Assembly: GCA_026874595.1 (NCBI GenBank)
Contig: CM049320.1
Coordinates: forward strand, 29,925,714-29,989,713
Length of the DNA: 64,000 nucleotides
Reading direction: 5' to 3'
Origin: Sipunculus nudus
Taxonomy: Eukaryota; Annelida; Sipuncula; Golfingiida; Sipunculidae
The first letter of the stretch is position 1, and every line of letters begins with the position of its first letter. Shown in pieces: positions 58,424 to 64,000 of this stretch. The notes beneath the pieces are model-generated. The model had not been told where the DNA came from. It did not search any database and saw only the letters and a list, made by a program, of their open reading frames with translations. The position numbers and the translations under genes were made by a program.

Positions 58424-61375
58424 GTTTTAAGGTCCGTCAAACTCTTCCGCCGTTGGCCATCACTACACCCTCCTTGGAAAATCCATGGCCGTACGCGATT
58501 GTCCATAGGCTGATCCGGGAGACTGCGTCTGGAGCTTGAGTATGTGCAAAAGTATAAGGTGAGAATTTCTGATATTCTGAGAGAAGCGATTTTTATTTAG
58601 ATAAGAAATTGGTTTTTGTATTCAATAACAAATGAAAATAGTTCAAAGTTTGAAAAAAAAAGAGGCAATATCTCAACTTAGGTGCACATTTATTTTAACA
58701 AATATCAGGACTGGGCATGATAAAAATTATCTTGGAAGTGCAAAAAAAAAAAACTCAGAGAGGCAATTCTTGGTTTCATTCCAGCATCACTAGAAGGCAC
58801 ACATCTGAGGTTCAGGTGTTACTAGAGAAACAAAACACACAAAAATGGTACATTTTTTCACGTATAACTAACAGAACAAGTAAGAAAGAGAAGGGAATGA
58901 AGCATCAACCTAACGGAAATAAATAAAGACAACGGATAATATTAATGCTTAAATGTGTTTTCAGGTCCCTTTGGATTTAAACCTTTGTGAGAATATATAT
59001 TTTATTTGGATAAATACCACAAAAGGGCCTGCGTTGCGGTATCAGATTTACCAAGATATGCTCTCGATTTATCTGATTGAAAAACGTGAGCTTAATTGAT
59101 GTCACGAAAACGCCAGATTGCAAAAGATATCGTATCGATTACGCGGTACTGCGATTAAAATAAAGTCCACAAAGCAAACTCAAAACTATGAATTTGTTTC
59201 AGGTGGGGAATGAAAACATAAAACATCAAATGTCTGCCTAGCCACAACTAACACCAATATAAAAAAAAGTTGCAAAATCATTGAACTTGACAGCTGAGCC
59301 GCCATAGAGATTTTGTGGGTGCTGATAAAACCAGAAACACCTGTGGGTTGCCATTTTATACCAAGCTGTTGATCCTAAAGTAAAATGAGACTGGTCTCCT
59401 TTCCGCAGGTAGAAGACCTTTCGATTTGACGTTTTATGCCCAGATCGTAATTACAGTGAGCATGGAGTCTTTTTAATGTATTTAGCGAGCGTTTTAATTT
59501 TCTGGTAGGCGTTACCTGATCAGGTGACTGGCAAAACGAAGTAATATAGAAATTCTGTCCAAAGACAACTTAGAAATAACAAACTTTGTAAAGGTGTTTC
59601 ACTTTAACAAGTCTTTTACCCATGCTTGCGTGTTTGTGTGTGTGCGTGTTTGCAATGTAATATGTGAATGTCAATATGAATATAAATCAATTACATTTTT
59701 TATCAGATCCATTTACACAATATACACAGAAAAGTAACTTTTATTTCAGAATTGGATTTTTTTTAATGGGCTGATGGCTTTCTTAAAAAAAATCATTGAA
59801 TTCAGTTTAGCCAAAACAATTCTCTCTGTTTGGATCGTTATCTTCCGTGGCCCACGTCCCTGCCTTCCAAAAAATCGTCGAACTCGTTTTTGCGTAATAC
59901 ACGGTAAGCAAAAAAAAAAAAAAAAAGACATGGTGAAAACATAACATTCATGGCGGAATTAATGAAGTACGCTTCCGTGAAATATGATCTGTAAAGACAT
60001 TCCCGTTTTATTTCATTGTTTGACGACTTTTCAGCTGTTTCTGACGAGGGCCAAAAATGAAAGCTGTCAGCAAAGTTTGGCTGAGCTGTTGTGCTGTCAA
60101 TTTGCATGTCAGAACCCCCTAAAGCTCAGTCACGACTACTTTAAGGTACTATTTTTGTCGAGGGGAATCTGTCAGAACGGCTAAGCAGTCGTCATAAAAC
60201 CATACCAAGTGCATACTTTTTCCAGCTTAGGATTTTCTGTATTTCAAAGTCTGAAACCCGTTCTAGAAACCAGCAGAGATGGGAATGTTGACACGAACAG
60301 GGAATCATGCTTTTCATAAGTCTCACTCCTTGATTTTTGCTGAGGTGTTAGTTTCTTTTTTAAACACATTCCGTTATTTTACACAAGGCAGTCACTGAAA
60401 TCCTGTATCCATCCTTCATATTTTAGTTCCATTTACAAGACAACGCAAATTAGTTTTTCTTTTAATCAAATAATTTGAAAATCAAACTTTACCAGGCAGA
60501 TTACCATGACAACATCTGTAAGAAATGACACATACATTAATGCAAAATCACAAAACATTTAATGATTCCATAACACCAACGTCTACAAAACATATCGTAT
60601 AAACTATGGTCTGTTTCACAGTTTGGCGCCCATTGAAATTTGTTGATCTTTTCTTTAACCTACAGACCAGATCCAGAACGTAAGCTGCAGTGGAGGAATA
60701 TGGCATTGGCCTAATTAACTAGAATGAAACCAAAACCATACCTTGTATTAATATTTTAGTAATTAATTAAAACCAATTAATTAATTAGAATTAATTGATT
60801 ATTTAGAAAACAGTTTCTCAACCAATCTGATCAAGGCCAAGGTCACCGGTCACATGCTCAAACAACTACATTTAAAAGCTGCTGATTGGTTGTTTAGTGT
60901 CGTAAATATTCTAAAAACTGTAATTATCAAAGTGAGGCTATTAACCAATGACAGAGGCCATGTCACTAGGCTACATAATTAAGAAGAAACAAAAGTTTGC
61001 AAAATATTTATGTTGGTTTTTGCCCTTTAATTGAACCCCATAGTTTTTATGCACGGGTATAAAGTACACGCTGAATGGTGCGTCTTCTGGCGTGAACTTT
61101 TTTCTCCTTAAGTTTCATTCTACATCTTGTTGGCATTTAATACCAGGGGCTTATAAATGAGAAAATATTTCAATTGACCAAAAATTTTGTGTACCTTCAC
61201 ATGCTCTCATCAACAGCATCAGTCAGTCACCTCGGGCCACGTTTTTCTACTTGTTAACCATATACCCATGTTTACCTTCAGCTTTTAGATAAACTAGCCC
61301 ATGCATCCGCCCTAAAACATTTCATAACAGGAATTAAACTTTTTTTCTAATTAAAACGAAGGTTAATAACTGGCT
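58424..61375. other. spacer, no gene recognised
   Basis: No recognisable gene. An AATTAATT-rich patch lies at 60710-60810 and an A-homopolymer at 59910-59926. Frames at 59838-60184 show no domain. Confidence 0.5.
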
Positions 61376-61777
61376 TTAAGCAATGACAGGGGGTAGAGCC
61401 ACAGGATCTAAAGCCAGGATCGTGAGTTCGAATCCCAGAGATTTTTCACGGTCGGCCCCCACCCAGGGTGAGTGCACTGCAGCCTAAACAGGAAGGCCTT
61501 GCCCAACGGCCTTGTTTTACTCCTAAACGAGTGGGTCTTTAGGGGGTTCCTCGGGAGCATGAGCCAGCAATGCAAAAAATTACACACTCAGGGCAAAGTA
61601 GTCACCGGGCCTGGTTACCGCTTAGATATAACATTAGTGGTCGCATGTGATACTGCCCTGTCACGTAGTCCGAAACCGCAATGGAATTCTGCAAATGCAC
61701 ATATAATTAGAGTGAAGCCAGCGTTAAAATGTGAAGGCGGATACCTGCAACAACAAAATAATAAAATAAAATGTTAA
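61376..61777 (+). repeat. tRNA-derived SINE, copy 3
   Basis: An intact B-box (GAGTTCGAATCCC, about 61422-61434) but a decayed A-box. The body matches the copies at 2267 and 14074 (TTTTTCACGGTCGGCCCCCA, GGGTGAGTGCACTGCAG, AAGGCCTTGCCCAACGGCC, AAACGAGTGGGTC, GTAGTCACCGGGCCTGG). It ends in (AATAAA)-like repeats (AATAATAAAATAAAATG). The 101-codon frame at 61472-61777 runs within the SINE and is not a gene. Confidence 0.83.
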
Positions 61778-62480
61778 AAGAAATTTGAAAAAAATGATAT
61801 AACTGCCCAAACAGCGTGAGGAAATCAATTTTGGTTAAACAGCATCTGATTTGAGTCGTAATCACTGTTGAAATGTTTCCGCCCAATAGAGATTTTAAAT
61901 ATTTCTGGGTTTGTTGTAACAGTTTATCAGTGTTGTTTATATGTTAACAATGCCATCGGTAATCGTATCGATTCTGGTCAGAGCAATCGATATTCGCATT
62001 GAACCTTTACTTAGTCGCAGACATATATAGCACCATTGCAGGTCTTCATATATACCGTGTTCCCATGTAAACTTGCTTTCAGAAAAATTCAGTGCATACA
62101 TTTCTACGACAGGCAGCATGAAGCCTCTTTATGAGATTGGTTCTGTTTTATTAATTATAGTTAAGCCCCGCCCACATGTTGAGTGAAAATGCTTTACGGA
62201 AAAGCAGCAATTAAGAGAATTTATGTTACTAAGTAAAATGGCAGCGCAATATGACCCCAACAATGCACCGCGGCCTCCTAATACACAGCGTATCTATAAA
62301 TGCATATAGCTAAGTGGGTAATGCGGTCCGTTAAGTACGTTGGGTATATGATTTGTTGAAAGACTTAAATTACATAAACAGGGGTGTGTTTGTAGTAAGG
62401 CCTTCACGGAATAAGTTATATCTTGGAAGCATATGCATATGAAATAAAGAAATAGAAAAGGTGTAACAAATTTCGAATGT
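61778..62480. other. spacer, no gene recognised
   Basis: AT-rich spacer between the third SINE copy and the GCGTATATGCG cluster. Nothing coding is seen. Confidence 0.5.
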
Positions 62481-62484
62481 AAAG

Positions 62485-62818
62485 GCGTTTCCGTGTGCGC
62501 GTATATGCGTATATGCGTTGAAAATAGGTGTGTTTCCATGTTCGCGTATATGCGTATATACGTGAACTGGCAAACGTATTTATTTTTTTAAGAGTAAATC
62601 AAGCAGGCCTTCCCCAAACAGATGGTGAAGTGTCGTCATTTAGCCTGAATCCCTAAGATCAAGCAAACCCTATGCGTGAAAATCGCTCTTGTGGCGGTTT
62701 TGACGCATATACGCATATACGCTGACGGACACATGGAAACACCCCAGTTACAAAATAATAAAAGCGATCTTTCACGTATATACGCACATACGCATACACG
62801 CGCACATGGAAAGCACCC
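62485..62818. repeat. nested inverted-repeat cluster, (GCGTATAT)-rich ends
   Basis: Two units read left to right (about 62486-62520 GGCGTTTCCGTGTGCGCG plus GTATATGCG; 62527-62563 GGTGTGTTTCCATGTTCGCG plus TATATGCGTATATACGTGAA). Two units read in reverse (about 62701-62745 ACGCATATACGCATATACGC ... CACATGGAAACACC; 62775-62818 CACGTATATACGCACATACG ... CACATGGAAAGCACCC). The common end GGTGTTTCCATGTGCGCG suggests terminal inverted repeats of one element inside another. No transposase. The frames here (62294-62916 on the minus strand) follow the repeats. Confidence 0.75.
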
Positions 62819-63466
62819 TTTAGACAGCTGAGAAAAGTAATCCTGGTCGTCCCACGTTGCCTGACAGGACGAGGATAGTTTTCAATATTAAAGACCTCTG
62901 GTGGAAAGAGGAACAAATTTAATACTGTTACTTTGGAACGGTGAATTGGTGAATAATTATTTTCTTACTTGATACTTGGCCTCATGTAACCTTTCCCCAT
63001 ATTAGCCAACAGGAACAGGCTTATTAAATAATATACCCCCAGAAGTGAATTTCCCTCAATCAAATAACCTATTCAATTTCGCAAGTCAGCCGAGAGCATA
63101 GCAATAACATGACTAAATATTCTCTAGTTGAAGGTGACTGTGGTGAGAGATTAGATAACAGTATAGGGTCACAGCTGTGCAGTCTTCTACAGATTAAATC
63201 ATGACATGAATACAAATTCATGATCCTCTACAGCTTGTCTCCCAAAGAGAATACACAGGCTGCCTTGATCACAGAGGAAGGGGGTCTCGGTCTGTTGTAA
63301 GTCCCTTAGCTCTCCGTTTCCTGGAATCCCACAGCGCACTGTAGCCGGAAGTGCCTCTGCTCTTTGGTATCAGAAACCCTTATCTATCTGCGCAAGTGCT
63401 ATCTAGCTTCTTAGTTTCCAAAGAATCTTATTCTTAATACATGTATATAAATAAATAAATTAATTA

Positions 63467-63470
<4 letters not shown>
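62819..63470. other. spacer, no gene recognised
   Basis: Nothing recognisable apart from an AAATAAAT/TTAATTAA stretch just before the TA tract. Confidence 0.5.

Positions 63471-63529
<59 letters not shown>
63471..63529. repeat. (TA)n microsatellite
   Basis: About 29 TA units, preceded by ATAAATAAATAAATTAATTAA and followed by several GAGTTAATATAT phrases (63555-63605). Confidence 0.95.
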
Positions 63530-63532
<3 letters not shown>

Positions 63533-64000
63533 ATTTAAAAGGTTAGAGGGAGTAAATATATGAGGAGTTAATATATACAAAGAGTTAATATATATATAGA
63601 GTTAATTCTGAGATACTTGAAACATATTCTGCTAGTTTGAACTTTAATATCTAGACAGGGCATATGTAATTAGTAACCCCAGTTAAAAATGCCTCCTGTT
63701 TTGCTTCTTGTATATTCTAATTTTGATATCAGAACTAGAATAACACGCAACAGAGCGCACTCCTCCGCACAGGCAGACCAATCCCGCTGGATCTGTCCTT
63801 TTGTTCGGATCTTACGCCCTTCATAAGCTGATCTATATGTAGTTATTACGTTGCCCTGCTAACACATTAACGGACATACAAACAAGCAACGAACATTTTG
63901 AAAACAAGTCACCACGTTCTCGGTATTAATGTTGTTGCTCTCGCCTGAATCCCTTCAAATAAATCATAACATTTATATATTGAGGACTTTATTTGTCCCA
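63530..64000. other. spacer to the window end, no gene recognised
   Basis: After the GAGTTAATATAT phrases the sequence is unremarkable, with no frame or RNA gene recognised. Confidence 0.5.

Noticed and set aside
61472-61777. 101-codon frame as a gene
   Set aside because: It lies inside the third SINE copy and the other copies do not keep the frame.
1-64000. CRISPR arrays, prokaryotic operons or phage modules
   Set aside because: The repeat content, SINEs, LINEs and LTR elements are eukaryotic, and no regularly spaced direct repeats with unique spacers were seen.

Overview
This is eukaryotic, intron-era genomic DNA of low GC content with no recognisable host gene. It is best read as repeat-rich intergenic sequence from a marine invertebrate, probably a bivalve mollusc. 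The taxonomic clue is a set of dispersed repeats of a style common in bivalve genomes: a foldback element at about 4181-5665 that starts AGCTC..GAGCT and ends in a TGACCCATGGGTCA palindrome, and a CCTCCGCCA...TGGCGGAGG family. Long (TA)n tracts and a tRNA-derived SINE in three copies fit the same picture. The species assignment is inference from repeat style only.

Layout: 1-15 kb is AT-rich spacer with two SINE copies, the foldback element, several CCTCCGCCA-family repeats and microsatellites. 15.2-25.9 kb holds three related LTRs (15232, 20221, 25029) and a near-perfect tandem duplication of about 4.81 kb (15751-20563 and 20564-25371). The duplication breakpoints lie inside the LTRs, so the middle LTR is a chimera of the other two. 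Each unit carries a pogo/Tigger-like terminal-inverted-repeat element, a SINE-like tRNA fragment and (TA)n tracts.

26670-37702 is the centrepiece: a decayed LTR retrotransposon with a complete 5' LTR, a proline-tRNA type primer binding site, gag with a SCAN-like capsid region, a retropepsin region, integrase, then reverse transcriptase and RNase H. The 3' LTR survives only as its last ~91 bp. Integrase lies upstream of reverse transcriptase, although the proteins are of Ty3/Gypsy type. That is the Gmr1-like architecture, the order otherwise typical of Ty1/Copia. A full-length ~5.15 kb L1/Tx1-type LINE (28186-33340) is inserted in gag with a 15-bp target-site duplication.

38-47 kb is mostly spacer with a small inverted-repeat element, a diverged local duplication and G- or TA-rich tracts. 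46.94-52.0 kb is a second, minus-strand L1-like LINE with broken ORF1 and ORF2. 52-64 kb is spacer with another CCTCCGCCA-family copy, a hAT-like GTCC-rich element, the third SINE copy and an unusual cluster of inverted GCGTATATGCG repeats at 62.48-62.82 kb.

None of the mobile elements looks competent as it stands: stops and frameshifts are frequent, and catalytic residues are lost in the LTR element's integrase and probably in its protease. The short ORFs elsewhere look like chance frames, many of them reading through TA repeats.
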